This document shows positions 51,007 to 60,974 of a stretch of DNA of 64,000 nt, one piece after another. The position numbers and the translations under genes were made by a program. Every line of letters starts with the position of its first letter. Position 1 is the first letter of the stretch. The notes under the pieces are model-generated. The model was not told the DNA's origin. It searched no databases and worked only from the letters and a program-made list of their open reading frames with translations. Source of the DNA: Isochrysis galbana (lineage: Eukaryota > Haptophyta > Isochrysidales > Isochrysidaceae); NCBI GenBank assembly GCA_018136815.1, contig CM030933.1:3619106-3683105 (forward strand), read 5' to 3'.

Positions 51007-53724
51007 CTACTGAGGCTTAACCCGGACCATCGAGCGAAGAAGCTTATGAATGTGCTCGTCCGATCCGCACTCTCCGCAGCCAGCCTCACACAGAAAGCGG
51101 ATATATGGCTGACAGATGACGGGGTTGTGAGCACCGTCTCCCGTGCCATATTTCCAGGCTTCGCTGGATGGAGTGCCAGGAGGAGCTTGAGGTCGGAAAG
51201 CGCAGAAGGCACAGCCGTTTTCGTTCGTCCATTCGGTGATTCCCCTATTGATATCGTCCGTCCGTGGAGTTTCCATTGAATTATCGGCCGGTCGGCACTT
51301 TGCTAGCGCCGCCGAGACCCTTGGGTGCTTGGCATAGCCTGCTACGGCCCAGAAGCGGGCTCGGGCCCGATTCCAAAGCTCGGGCGTCCACCGGGATACG
51401 CCCAAATCGGGCGGTAGCCCTTGGCCGTTCGCCGGCGGATCGCAGCGACGGCTGGGCGGCCGAGACGAGCCTCCCTTTCGACCCGGTGGATCGGTCAGTA
51501 TAGCCGGCAACGGCGAGTTGGAGTGGTAACTTGCCGGCGGTGCAGCAGCCCGATAATCAGGCTTCGAAGCAGGCGAGTGTCCCTGTCCGCGAAGAGCTTC
51601 AGCCACGGTGGCTTGGACGGCTGCCTGCACGGCGGCGACCATGTCCGTGGTCGAAGCGGTCTTCTGGGACGAGGATGTCTCGTTCTTTGCCTCGCCTGAG
51701 GCCTTAGTGCGTACGCTAGCCGCGGTTTGCTTCGTCGAGGTCCGGGATTGATGACGCTTCACCCGGGCCTGCTCGTAAGGGCTGAGGTACCGTTGGCAGA
51801 GGTTGACGCACGAGAGCGCCGACCGACCTAGCTCGTGGTTCTCTACGCGGAAACGAGTCTCCGCGAGCACCTCCGCAAATTTAATAGCATTGTCGACGCC
51901 GCGCTGAGGATCAACCTTATCGTTCCGAATGATTTCCTCGAACCTCTGGTTGATCTCATGGGCCATGTTTGGATGATCCCACACGTTGGTGGAGTCAACC
52001 GCGGAATCGCCAAGCTTGCGGATGTAGGCGCGAACCAAATTCTTGCTGAGCTCACATAGATCAGCGCCGGCCTCGCGCTCCCTCATGCGGTCCCACTCCA
52101 TCGACGCCGAGTCTTTCGCGAAACCATCGGCCCCGTTTGCGAAGGTCCCGTCGCATTTGCGAAGAAGGACGTCAGCAGCGAGGACAGGATTGAGAGCGAG
52201 GGCGCGGTCCTCCACTAGATCGAGGAGGAAGGCGAAGATGCGGGAATTGCCGCTGGAATTGGCTCCGGCTGCCGCGAGGAGGGAGGTAAATATTTCGCGA
52301 TGATCGCAGCCGAGCGCTAGTGCCCGCTCCAACGGCTTGATGAGAGTTAGCCGAAATTCGTTCCAGGCTGTCGCCGCGGTTTGAACGTTATCGGAGGCGA
52401 GGGCCTTTGGGAAGCGGAGCTCCGAAAGCTCTTTGCCCATCCTGACCTGATGGTGAAGGGTTTGCTCGGCTGAGAAGCGGCTACGCACCCATTTGAGCAA
52501 GTGGTCCTCCTCCATGAAAATTCGGCAATGCCAAACGTTGCCCGCCAGGGAGAGGTTGCTCTTCAAAATGGTGTGGATGAGCTCATGCTCGTCGGAGTCG
52601 CGGTAAAGGGCGGCCAGATCGCGTGAGGGCAGGGCGAGGAGATTTTTCCACTCGCTTACAACTGCCTCTCGCTCATCCATCCCCACCGCAAGGCAGGGGT
52701 CGCGAGGGTGGCGGAACGGCACCACCGGGGTCGGGCCCCGGTAAGGGCTCTGATCCTGGCGGCGGGATTCCGATTTGGAGGTCGGGTACGCCGACCGTGG
52801 AACCCTAGTAGCCGGAGAGGCGTGGCCCTTTTGGTCTAGGGCAGGAGGCTCGTCCATGGATGGTTCCTTCTGAGCCGGCCTAGCAGAATCCGCAGCCGCC
52901 TCGGTCCGATCCATGGACGGACTTGAAGTGGGCTCTTGGCGGGCTTGGAGTAGCTGAGTCAGGGCTTTGAACCCTGCTTCAACTTGATCCCGGAGAAGCC
53001 CCTCCCTCGCCTCTGCCGCGGCAAGGGATGACTGTAGGCGCTCCACAGCCCCTTTTAGGGTGTTGGTCTGCGCTTGAAGCCTTGCCATTTCCGCATCCTG
53101 ACGCGCCGCGGCCGTCTCGATCGGGGTGATCTCTTGATCAAGGACCCTTTTTGATGACGGCGGGGCATAGTCCCGGTAAGCGGGGCTTCGGAAGCTGATC
53201 CCCTCCCCTTCACCGACCTCAGACTCATCATCTCGAAGGTGAGGAGGGGGGTCAAACTGAATCAGAGGGAGGGGACCCTCCTCCACCTCATTGGCCAACT
53301 CAGCGACGCTGAAGTTGGCCTCATGCGGGAGAGGGTCATGCTCCACCATGGCCCGCTGTGATTGCACCCGGTGGGTGCCGAAGGAAGCGGACAAATCCTC
53401 GCCATCCGCCACGAGCTGATCGGAGCCAGTCGTGGAGATAGCAGCCGGGGTGATGGGTGCCATTGGTGTAGCCTCAGAAGCCGTGGGATCACTCGGACAT
53501 CCCACGGGAGCAAAAGCTGCAGCGGGCAGAGAAGGTTCCCTGAGGGGTTCCTCCTCTGCGGCCGAGGACGCAAGCTTCGATTTCGTGCTTGTCGAGTCGA
53601 GCGCTACCGGAGGGCTCTGAGCCACTCCGTCGCGAGCGGCACCGGCGGCTAGCGCGGCGCTTTGTCCCTCCTCCCCACCGGGAGTCGGGTGAATGAAATT
53701 CTGGACTGGGTCGGGCAACCCCAT
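51007..53724 (-). CDS. Chromovirus gag
   Basis: Frame ends at UAG 51009-51007. The first ATG in the open frame is at 53724, inside the 5' LTR, so about 45 codons lie in the LTR; the frame itself is open from 53889. The model reads 905 residues. The N-terminal third is Pro/Glu-rich, followed by a coiled-coil segment (AEMARLQAQTNTLKGAVERL), a helical capsid-like region (EHELIHTILKSNLSLAGNVW, AATAWNEFRLTLIKPLERAL), and a Cys/His-rich end (NGCAFCAFRPQAPP, HNPVICQPYIRFLCEAGCGE) that may bind nucleic acid. The related Cys/His end is conserved in the older remnant at 55.3-55.7 kb. Context after the stop is GGG TCC, like retroviral readthrough sites. Confidence 0.85.
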   Translation of the reverse strand: MGLPDPVQNFIHPTPGGEEGQSAALAAGAARDGVAQSPPVALDSTSTKSKLASSAAEEEPLREPSLPAAAFAPVGCPSDPTASEATPMAPITPAAISTTGSDQLVADGEDLSASFGTHRVQSQRAMVEHDPLPHEANFSVAELANEVEEGPLPLIQFDPPPHLRDDESEVGEGEGISFRSPAYRDYAPPSSKRVLDQEITPIETAAARQDAEMARLQAQTNTLKGAVERLQSSLAAAEAREGLLRDQVEAGFKALTQLLQARQEPTSSPSMDRTEAAADSARPAQKEPSMDEPPALDQKGHASPATRVPRSAYPTSKSESRRQDQSPYRGPTPVVPFRHPRDPCLAVGMDEREAVVSEWKNLLALPSRDLAALYRDSDEHELIHTILKSNLSLAGNVWHCRIFMEEDHLLKWVRSRFSAEQTLHHQVRMGKELSELRFPKALASDNVQTAATAWNEFRLTLIKPLERALALGCDHREIFTSLLAAAGANSSGNSRIFAFLLDLVEDRALALNPVLAADVLLRKCDGTFANGADGFAKDSASMEWDRMREREAGADLCELSKNLVRAYIRKLGDSAVDSTNVWDHPNMAHEINQRFEEIIRNDKVDPQRGVDNAIKFAEVLAETRFRVENHELGRSALSCVNLCQRYLSPYEQARVKRHQSRTSTKQTAASVRTKASGEAKNETSSSQKTASTTDMVAAVQAAVQATVAEALRGQGHSPASKPDYRAAAPPASYHSNSPLPAILTDPPGRKGGSSRPPSRRCDPPANGQGLPPDLGVSRWTPELWNRARARFWAVAGYAKHPRVSAALAKCRPADNSMETPRTDDINRGITEWTNENGCAFCAFRPQAPPGTPSSEAWKYGTGDGAHNPVICQPYIRFLCEAGCGECGSDEHIHKLLRSMVRVKPQ

Positions 53725-54911
53725 TCGGGTGTATGGACGGGGAACGAACGGCGAACGAAGGGCTGTGGGGCGGCGAGGCGCTCCTAGCGGCCCTAGTGTG
53801 TTGGGCTTTAAGAGATTGTTAGACCTACAAAGAACTCTTCCCTCAGGGAGGGAGCCTAGGCTGCTTGAGTGCAGCGACGCAGCGAACAACGACGGACAAA
53901 GAGCCTGAGAACAACAGGATACACCGACTCACGAACACACCGGAATCATTCACCCAAACAAAGCAAATTATCAAGCAACCGCGACCCCAAATCACCGATA
54001 ACTCAAACACGTCGCGAGAGACGGAGAGAGAGAGCGAGAGAGAGAGAGACTCCGCAGCGACGGCCGGAGCGTGTCTCCGTTGTAACTTCCCACGTAGCGG
54101 AGAGTCCGAAGGGGAGCGTCCTGTCGCGCGACCACGGCGATCACTTTGGATACAGATCGCAACGAGATATCTTCACGACAGAGGAAATCTTGCCGTTGAG
54201 CGTGAACCTTCTAGACGCTTCTAACGAACAACCCTGAGTAGCAACCAAGGGGAAGAAACACCAAAGGGGCCAAGGCTTGCATGTAGCTTGCATCAAGGGG
54301 AAAGATTCCCTCACCTAGGAAGCGAACCTACACCGGTCTCCAAGGGGAGATAGCAAATTAAACCTCAAATCTCGAGCGGCTAGAGCAACCGACTCGCTCG
54401 CCAAAACCTTGACCGAGAAGAAAGAAGCAAGGACCTACAAGCCAAGGGTAGCGGACCTAGGGAATGTGAGAGGAAGTTTCCGAACGCCAACGCCAAACGC
54501 CGAACGCGGGAATTCAACGAAACCCTAACCAGGCCAAGCAGAACCTACGAAGAACAGGCCTGGACAACAACGAAAGTCAGCAGGTCCCAAGAAAGAACCG
54601 GAACCTAACAAGAAACGACAAGCCTTGCAAGAAGCTAAACAAGCCTTCACAAGGTAACTCGAGAGCCTGAGACAAGCGCGCAGCGAGTGACATGCGACCT
54701 GGCTCCTTTGGGTCAAGATTACCCGAAAGGAGGAAACCTGGAATCTAGACCTGACAAACAGGCTAGAAGGAACGAAACGAGAACCCGAATTCTAGATCGC
54801 TAGGGACGAACCCTACCAACCTAGATGTACCTGAGCTTCACCGTGTGGCCGCACGACGAAGGACCTGGAAATAAGAGCCTAGAAATCGCATCATCTAGGA
54901 TGAATGCGACA
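53590..54911 (-). repeat. 5' LTR of the chromovirus
   Basis: 1322 bp, same ends as the 3' LTR. On the minus strand its last 135 bases include the gag start codon region. The purine-rich (GA)n at about 54020-54050 lies in its middle. Promoter elements should be here but none was identified by sequence. Confidence 0.95.
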
Positions 54912-55945
54912 GATAGGGCCCTACAACAATGGACTGCGATGCAGACGGATATAGGCTCGGGGAGATGGCGCGATGCGCCGAAGACGAAAGCGACTCTCTC
55001 GTGGCGCCCGGGGTGTTGAGTATCAACAGGTGTGGGCGACCAGCGATGAGTCGGACGACAGATTCGAAAACACGGAGAGCGAACGGAGGAGCGGCGCCAA
55101 TCGAGGACAGGCTATCGAGCGAAGAAGAGTTCAGTTCGAGTGTAGGCGATCTTACGAGGAACGGTAGCGACGAGGAACGAGACGGGGAACGACACGATGG
55201 AAAGCGGTGCGATGAATCGAAGTTAGGCTGGAAGGGCTGGCGTACAAGGGGTGGCGGTCCAAGCGGTCGGGCCAGGGCGTAATCCACGAAGCAAACGGCG
55301 GCCGCCTCGCCAAATCCCTAGCGGCGGCTGCGACCGAGGACAACGAGGCGGCGGAGGTAGGCACGGTGGGCCTCGGGGACCTCCGCCTCACCTTCGCAGA
55401 GAAAGCGCATGAATGGCTGGCAGTAGTACGGCGAATGCGCACCATCGCCAGTACCATAGCGCCAGTTGTCTGGGTGGTCGGGGCGGCCTGTGTCGGTGTC
55501 CGGTGGCGCAGGGCGGAATGCGCAATAGGCACATCCCGTGGCATTCGTCCATACCCCGCCCTCTGACGTGGGGCGTTGTGTGCGGGGGGTAGTTAGAGTG
55601 GCGTCGGTGGGGCGAGCCCTGGCGAAGGATGCTGCCAGGCCTGCGTGTCCGCAAAAGCGTGACATGGGATCGAAGTCCACTTTGGCGTTACGCCACGAGT
55701 CTTGATCCCACTTAGCACCCTCAGGGTGGCCGAGGCCATCGGCGGGAGGGGCGCAACGGCGGCTCTTCTGCGGCGGGGGGGCGTCGAGTGGGGGCAATCC
55801 GTTTCCAGAGGAAGCGGGCGGTGGCTCCTTGGTGTGATCAACGCGAGTTGTTTTGCGATCCGGGCCCCGTCGATCGTTGGAACTTCCGGCCGAGGGTTTA
55901 GGTTTCTCGGATTTGCTGGCAGAGGGTTGGGACGCTCCGAGGCGT
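54912..55945 (-). pseudogene. Older Ty3/gypsy remnant, gag C-terminus and start of ORF2
   Basis: Minus-strand frame 55965-55318 is homologous to the gag end of the young element: RRCAPPADGLGHPEG, TNATGCAYCAFRPAPPD, WRYGTGDGAHSPYYCQPFMR, FLCEGEAEVPE. It ends in TAG (55320-55318) followed by GGA TTT. The same frame then stays open for about 135 codons of Ser/Pro-rich sequence up to the young insertion at 54911. The methyltransferase, protease and RT parts expected next are missing across the insertion site, because the remnant on the other side resumes in RNase H. So this copy was internally deleted before the young element landed. Confidence 0.85.
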
Positions 55946-56299
55946 TCCTTCATAGAAAACGCCAAGGCTATGGAACCGTCTCAGTGGTGGACAATGTACG
56001 GCAAGCATGTTCCAGTGCTTGCAAGTCTTGCACAACCAGTTTTGTCGCAACCAACAGCCGCATCGGCAGCGGAACGCAACTGGTCGGTGTATGGCCAAAT
56101 TCATTCTCAAGCTCGGTCACGCATGTCCCATCAAGTGGCAGATAAGTTGGTCTTCGCACATGAATCAATGCAAGTGCAGATGCGCATGCAAAGTGCTGGA
56201 TGGTCACCGGATGTCGTCAAATGGGACGATGATGACGACAGCAGTGACCAAGAGGATGATTGGGTTGGTGATGAGGCTGCGTGCTGCGTGTCCCAGTGA
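55946..56299 (+). pseudogene. hAT transposase C-terminal (dimerisation) fragment
   Basis: The plus-strand frame encodes AKAMEPSQWWTMYGKHVPVL followed by LAQPVLSQPTAASAAERNWS and YGQIHSQARSRMSHQVADKL, the hallmark hAT C-terminal dimerisation domain, ending in an acidic tail (DDDDDSSDQEDDW) and a stop. The catalytic N-terminal part is absent: upstream sequence is the older gypsy gag in antisense. So the hAT gene was interrupted or truncated by that retroelement. Confidence 0.85.
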
Positions 56300-56741
56300 G
56301 GAAACGATTCAAAATCTGCTCATTTGATAGATAGAGCCATTCATCCCACTCTCAATCTGAATCTCTCAGGACTCAGCAATGCCGAACGCGATCGCGTGCA
56401 GCGCCGCCGCACTGCTGGCGCGCGCCTCCGTGCCCGTGCGCCCGTCTAAAAACGGAGGGAGAAACGGAAGGGGTTTCAAAAACGGCAAAAACGGCCTGTT
56501 TTTCGCCTTCGTAGAAAAACGGTGAATACGTTTCTCCCATCTAGGAGGAGGAGGAGATTGATCTTAGGCCGGGCTCTGAAGCAGCCCAACGTCCAACGTC
56601 TCTTTTGTTACCCAGTAGACAGGCCTCACCCCTTCTCGGGACCTCAGGATACTTAGGTATGTATCCTAGCGTGGAGATATATCTTAACGGACTTTTACAA
56701 CATTCAGTATGGCAACGCGGACGGTAGGTCCGTTAGGTCGA
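56300..56741. other. Spacer right of hAT remnant
   Basis: No gene recognised. It may hold the 3' end of the hAT element. AACGGCAAAAACGG-like repeats occur near 56480-56520. Confidence 0.4.
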
Positions 56742-57052
56742 TCTTAAGAGCGATCCTTGCGAGGTACCACCTATTAGTAACGGCGAAGGTCGATTTCTTT
56801 CAAAGGCTAAAAAAACAACGAGAGAATATGGGGTTACACGCCCCGACCGAGCAACAAACATATACGGAAGATGATAAGCCCTCTCTACATGGTGGACAAA
56901 GATTTCAACCTAGAAACATCGGAAGACCTCTTGCAGGCGGCGAGAGGTTTGGATGTACGGAACATCACCTAGGATAGTTAAACCTCTTTACTCTTTAGTA
57001 GGAACTTCAGCGGATGTCAAGAAAGATCTTACGAGATGTAAGGGAGGGAAAT
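56742..57052 (+). repeat. Dispersed repeat R2, copy 1, with short conserved frame
   Basis: Matches 63707-64000 at about 85% by eye: CACCTATTAGTAACGGCGAA, ACACGCCCCGA, AACAAACATATAC.GAAGAT, GATAAGCCCTCT, CAGGCGGCGAGAGG. A frame ending in TAG (MVDKDFNLETSEDLLQAARG plus LDVRNIT) is shared. Upstream the frame FYNIQYGNADGRSVRSILRA continues into LARYHLLVTAKVDFFQRL. It is probably a fragment of an uncharacterised mobile element; family unknown. Confidence 0.65.
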
Positions 57053-57804
57053 GCGAGCCAAAGTTGGAGCGAACGAGAAGCCACAGTCTCCCGTCTCCCG
57101 CCCCCTTCTCTCCGACTCCTGGCCGAAGCAGCGCGCGCGGCCTCCCCGAAACCAGAAACCAGCTTCTGCGCTAAAGAGAGAACTGGGGAAGGGGAAGGGG
57201 GTTGACAGGGGGTTCGGGTTGGGTAGTAGGGAGGTTCATTAGCACATTAGCACTCTGCCTCAGCACGCCGCACATGTAGCGGGGAATGGGGAATTTTAAG
57301 AAGTTTTTTTTACTGTTTTTTCTATATTTTTTTCGATGGTCGACAGCCAAAAACATACTGTTTTTTTGTTTTTGCTTTTTGCCTTTTTTCTCGGTTTGGC
57401 TGGCTTTCTGTGTTTCTCACATGTATATGTATGTAGGCGTGCTTCCCATCTAGCATCTAGGTCGCCAACGCCGGTACAATATCTAATTTTTATGGCAGCA
57501 GGGAGCGGTGTACATCACACATTCGGAAAGTATCAACTAGGCCCATGTGTATACAAGAAAACTGTGGACATCCGATGGCCTATCTCGAGTCCGTCCCCAA
57601 TTCCAATTCAACAATTCAACCTCTTCCCTCCACTCACGGGTCGTGGGCCGAATATTGTTTTTGTGTCCCCCTTGCCCTCTGAGAGCGGAGACGCGGCGGC
57701 GTGATTACCCCCGACGGCGACGAGCGAGCCCTCGCGCCCGCGCCCTCAGTCTACACCTCCCTCTCCCTCTCCCTCTCCCTCCCCTGGCATCGCGCGAGGG
57801 CCGG
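57053..57804. other. Spacer and 5' region of carbamoyltransferase gene
   Basis: T-rich patch 57300-57380, otherwise nothing recognised. (CTCCCT)n at about 57755-57783 directly precedes ATG 57805 and looks like the 5' UTR. Confidence 0.5.
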
Positions 57805-60767
57805 ATGGGGCGCTCGCTCTCGCTACAGCTGCTCCTTTGCGCCGCTCTGGCGGGCGGGATGGTGACACGAGCACCGACCAGGCGACGCCACGGCGTTCCT
57901 CTTGCCGGCGCCTTTGTCCTCGGTCTCAATCAATACTCGCATGATGCGGGTGCAGCGCTGCTCTCTCTCGACGGGCGCGAGGCTTTTGTCGTACCAAAGG
58001 AGCGTCTTTCGCGGCTCAAGTGCGACGGGGGGAGTGTGGGCTCGGCGGTTGCCGCTGTCCTCGCCGACGCACACGCCAAACCTGCCGATATAGCCCTCGT
58101 TGTCGCCAACAATCACCACTTTAGGCTGGATGAATTTGAGTCTGCGCTGCCATGGCGCGTCGCGCTCGGCCTGCAGCCTGACGACTGCCTTGATCCACTC
58201 AACCTGCTTCCTGGCATCGAGAAGCGCGAACTCTCACATCACCTTGCACACGCGTGGTCAATCATCGCCTCTGCCCCCTTTGACGAAGGTCTGATTGTGA
58301 TCATGGATGGGATGGGCGAGGCGGCAGATGCAGTGGCGATCGCCGACCTGTCGGCCGACGAGGCGTATGTTCATGACTCCTGCGTGCCATCGGATGATGA
58401 GTTCGGCTTTGAACAGATCCCATCCACGCTCGCTAAGCACCTCCGGTATCGCGAGGCGGAGTCCGTATACATGTTGCGCCGCAACGTCACCACCGGCGAC
58501 CCCCAGTTGACCAAGATTTTCAAGCGATGGGTGGCCCATCTGTCGCCGCCCGAACTCTACAACCATGGGTTCGAAAGTATGGAGAGCCTTGGCGCACTCT
58601 ACTCCAGGTGCGCCTGCACTTGACGCTCGGACCTGTTAGGGCAACACCGCCACTTGGCAACCCCCACTGAGCGCCTCGTTCAACCCTGCGCATGGCTGCC
58701 TCTGTAGGATCTCGTCGCACATATTCGCTGACTGGAACGCGTGCGGCAAGGTGATGGGGCTGGCTCCATGGGCGCGCGCGTGGGACAAGCCCGCCCCGGC
58801 CGCTCTGGATGCCCCGACCCTGAACCCACAGGAGCCCGCCTCACCTATCAGTGCTCGCACGAAGGAAGTGGAGATGGCCTCAAAAGCGGTTTCCCATGAC
58901 ATAGAGCTGTTGCCACCCTCGTTAACGACGGGGCAGCTTGATGGGTCAGGTGAAAACGCGCTCCGATTAAGATGGGATGTGATCTGCAGCCTAGCCGATC
59001 CTGGCGGATGGAAGCGCCTACCGCCCTATAAGGAGAGCGATTGGCAAGGGCCACTTTCGGATCATCAGCGCTCGCGCTTAATGCATGCGCGCCTGGCGGC
59101 GCGCGTGCAGATTGACTTGGAGGCGCAGATTCTGAGCTTTCTTGGTCGGCTCAAGGAACGGATGGGAGCCACAAACTTGGGCTTTGGGGGCGGAGTCGCG
59201 CTGAACTCGGTCGTAAATGGCCGGATTTCGCGGGAACTCGGCTTTGCCAACTTCTTTGTGCCGCCTTGGCCGGGCGACGAGGGGATCGCACTTGGCTGTG
59301 CCGCCTTCGCGTTGCACGCGGTCACCATCGAAGCGCGTGGGAGAAGTGATGAGGTGCGTGAGCTCGACGGCGCGGCTGAGAGAGGGGCGTCGTCACGTAG
59401 TGCCGCAGTGGCGACAGGACCGGTTCGCTTTCCGCTCGAATCATGCACGCGGGCACCCTACCTGGGCGGCGATTTGAGTGTTTCCGAGGTGGAGGCGGCC
59501 ATCGACGAGCTCTCACCATGGCTCGAGGTGGTTCAACCGTCCTCACTACTAGGAGAGGAGCAGGTGGACGCGGGCTCTAATAAAGGGGGCTGCAGCGCCG
59601 GTTCCGCGACGGATTGCGCCCCGAGTGAACGTGTGGTTCACGCTCTTGTTGCCGCCATCGTAGCCGGCGAGATTGTGGCCGTTTGCCGCGGCCGCTCCGA
59701 GGTCGGACCACGTGCATTGGGCCACCGATCCATCCTGGCGGATCCGCGAAGGGCGGACATGCATGTGCGTGCTAATCACATCAAACAGCGCGAGCTCTTC
59801 CGTCCGCTCGCGCCCGCCGTGCTCGCAGAGAAAGCTGCCGATTGGTTCGAGGGCGTGGATGAGACGTCTTCGCCCTTCATGTCGATCACCGCATTTGTGC
59901 ACCTGGACAAGGCAGCGGAGGTGCCTGCGGTCACGCACGTCGATGGCTCCGCGAGACTTCAGACTGTCGACAGCACACGGTGAGCCCGAATTCGCCCCTC
60001 CTTCTAGCTGTCTAGATGGCGCCTTGACCCCTTCGAGAGGATCTCCTTTCGTGCGTCGCGCGCACATCTACTAGAGCGCGCCATGTGGCGCTCAGCCGCA
60101 CTCCTAGGCCCAACCGCCCTGCATTTCCCCAGCTAGCGGTCGGCTTGTTTCACGCGTGCCTTCTCGCCCCTTGGACTCATTGCGAAGCTTTCGCTTACCA
60201 CGCCGCAGGTTTCCATTCTTTTACGCGTTGCTCTGCGCTTTCTTCGCATTGACGGGCGTGCCCATCTTGATGAACACGTCCTTCAACCTCGCGAATGTGC
60301 CCATCGTCGAATCGCCGCGAGATGCGGCTCTATGCTTCCTCGATGCCTCTGACGACCTCTCGCTCCTCCTGTTAGGAGATACATTTGTGCGTAAGCGCGT
60401 CCTCCCAGATCGCATTCCGCTCAGTGCACGGTGCACCCAGCAAGCAGCCTTCGTCTCGCGCACTATCGCCGATGCTACGGGTGAACCGAGCACCGTTGAG
60501 GTCCTAGTGGACGGCCGCTGGTTACTGCTCTCGTCGCCATTTTCCTTGTCCGTCCTCGAAGCATGCGACGGCGTGGCGAGCGTGGGTGACATTGTCGCCC
60601 AAATCGAGCTAGAGTTCGGCATGGATGTAGACGACGTTGAGGATACCACAGATGACAATGAGTTAGGGGCCACTCGATCGGACCACGACGTGGTGGTGGC
60701 AGTCGAGCAGTCCGTCAGAGAGCTCTACCACCTCAGGTTACTTAGCATCGACATGACAGATGTGTGA
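57805..60767 (+). CDS. NodU/CmcH-type carbamoyltransferase, 3 exons
   Basis: Exons 57805-58607, 58708-59979 and 60209-60767 (GT-AG, phases agree) give 877 residues. The family transfers a carbamoyl group from carbamoyl phosphate to a hydroxyl of a sugar or antibiotic. The N-terminal Kae1/YrdC-like ASKHA fold shows VLGLNQYSHDAGAALLSLDG, the metal-binding HHLAHAWS motif, LIVIMDGMGEAADA, and GKVMGLAP at the start of exon 2. It also has FGGGVALNSVVNGRI and RSEVGPRALGHRSILADPRR. The C-terminal domain has LTGVPILMNTSFNLANVPIV and ESPRDAALCF across exon 3. After it a further segment (LLLSSPFSLSVLEACDGVAS then VGDIVAQIELEF) resembles a PqqD-like peptide-binding domain. The N-terminus MGRSLSLQLLLCAALAGGMV is a possible signal peptide. 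The substrate is unknown; natural-product or glycan tailoring is likely. Confidence 0.9.
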
Positions 60768-60974
60768 GGCATGACGAGTGCATCAAAACGAAAGAGGAGC
60801 AGCAGCCGAAGATGCAGATATATGTGCTTAGCGTAAAAGTCAGCTTACTTTTTGAGGTGACGCAGCATTTTCCCCCGAGGCAGCAGCTGCTCCCCTCCCC
60901 CTAAATTTGATGATAATAAACGAATGACTGAGTGTTAGTGCCACAACTGCCACTAGCCATGCACCAACACGCGA
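60768..60974. other. 3' flank of carbamoyltransferase gene
   Basis: No gene; contains GATAATAAACGAATG that could serve as a polyadenylation region. Confidence 0.4.

Larger units (their letters stand above)
41653..54911 (-). mobile_element. Intact-looking Ty3/gypsy chromovirus carrying a DNA cytosine methyltransferase
   Basis: 13,259-bp element on the minus strand. Both LTRs are 1322 bp, begin TG and end CA, and appear identical by eye. Direct flanks GATAG at 41648-41652 and 54912-54916 are the 5-bp target-site duplication. Order on the minus strand: 5' LTR, gag, UAG, methyltransferase ORF, pol (protease, RT, RNase H, integrase, chromodomain), 3' LTR. No ORF is broken except at the two recoding points described separately. 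A G-run (42975-42980 region, GGGGGG on the minus strand) abuts the 3' LTR as a polypurine tract. No standard TGG-type primer-binding site follows the 5' LTR. Confidence 0.95.

Noticed and set aside
51007-51009. The gag stop considered as a simple inactivating nonsense mutation.
   Set aside because: The older diverged relative has the same stop, frame and GG-R context, and all other parts of the young element are intact; recoding is more likely.
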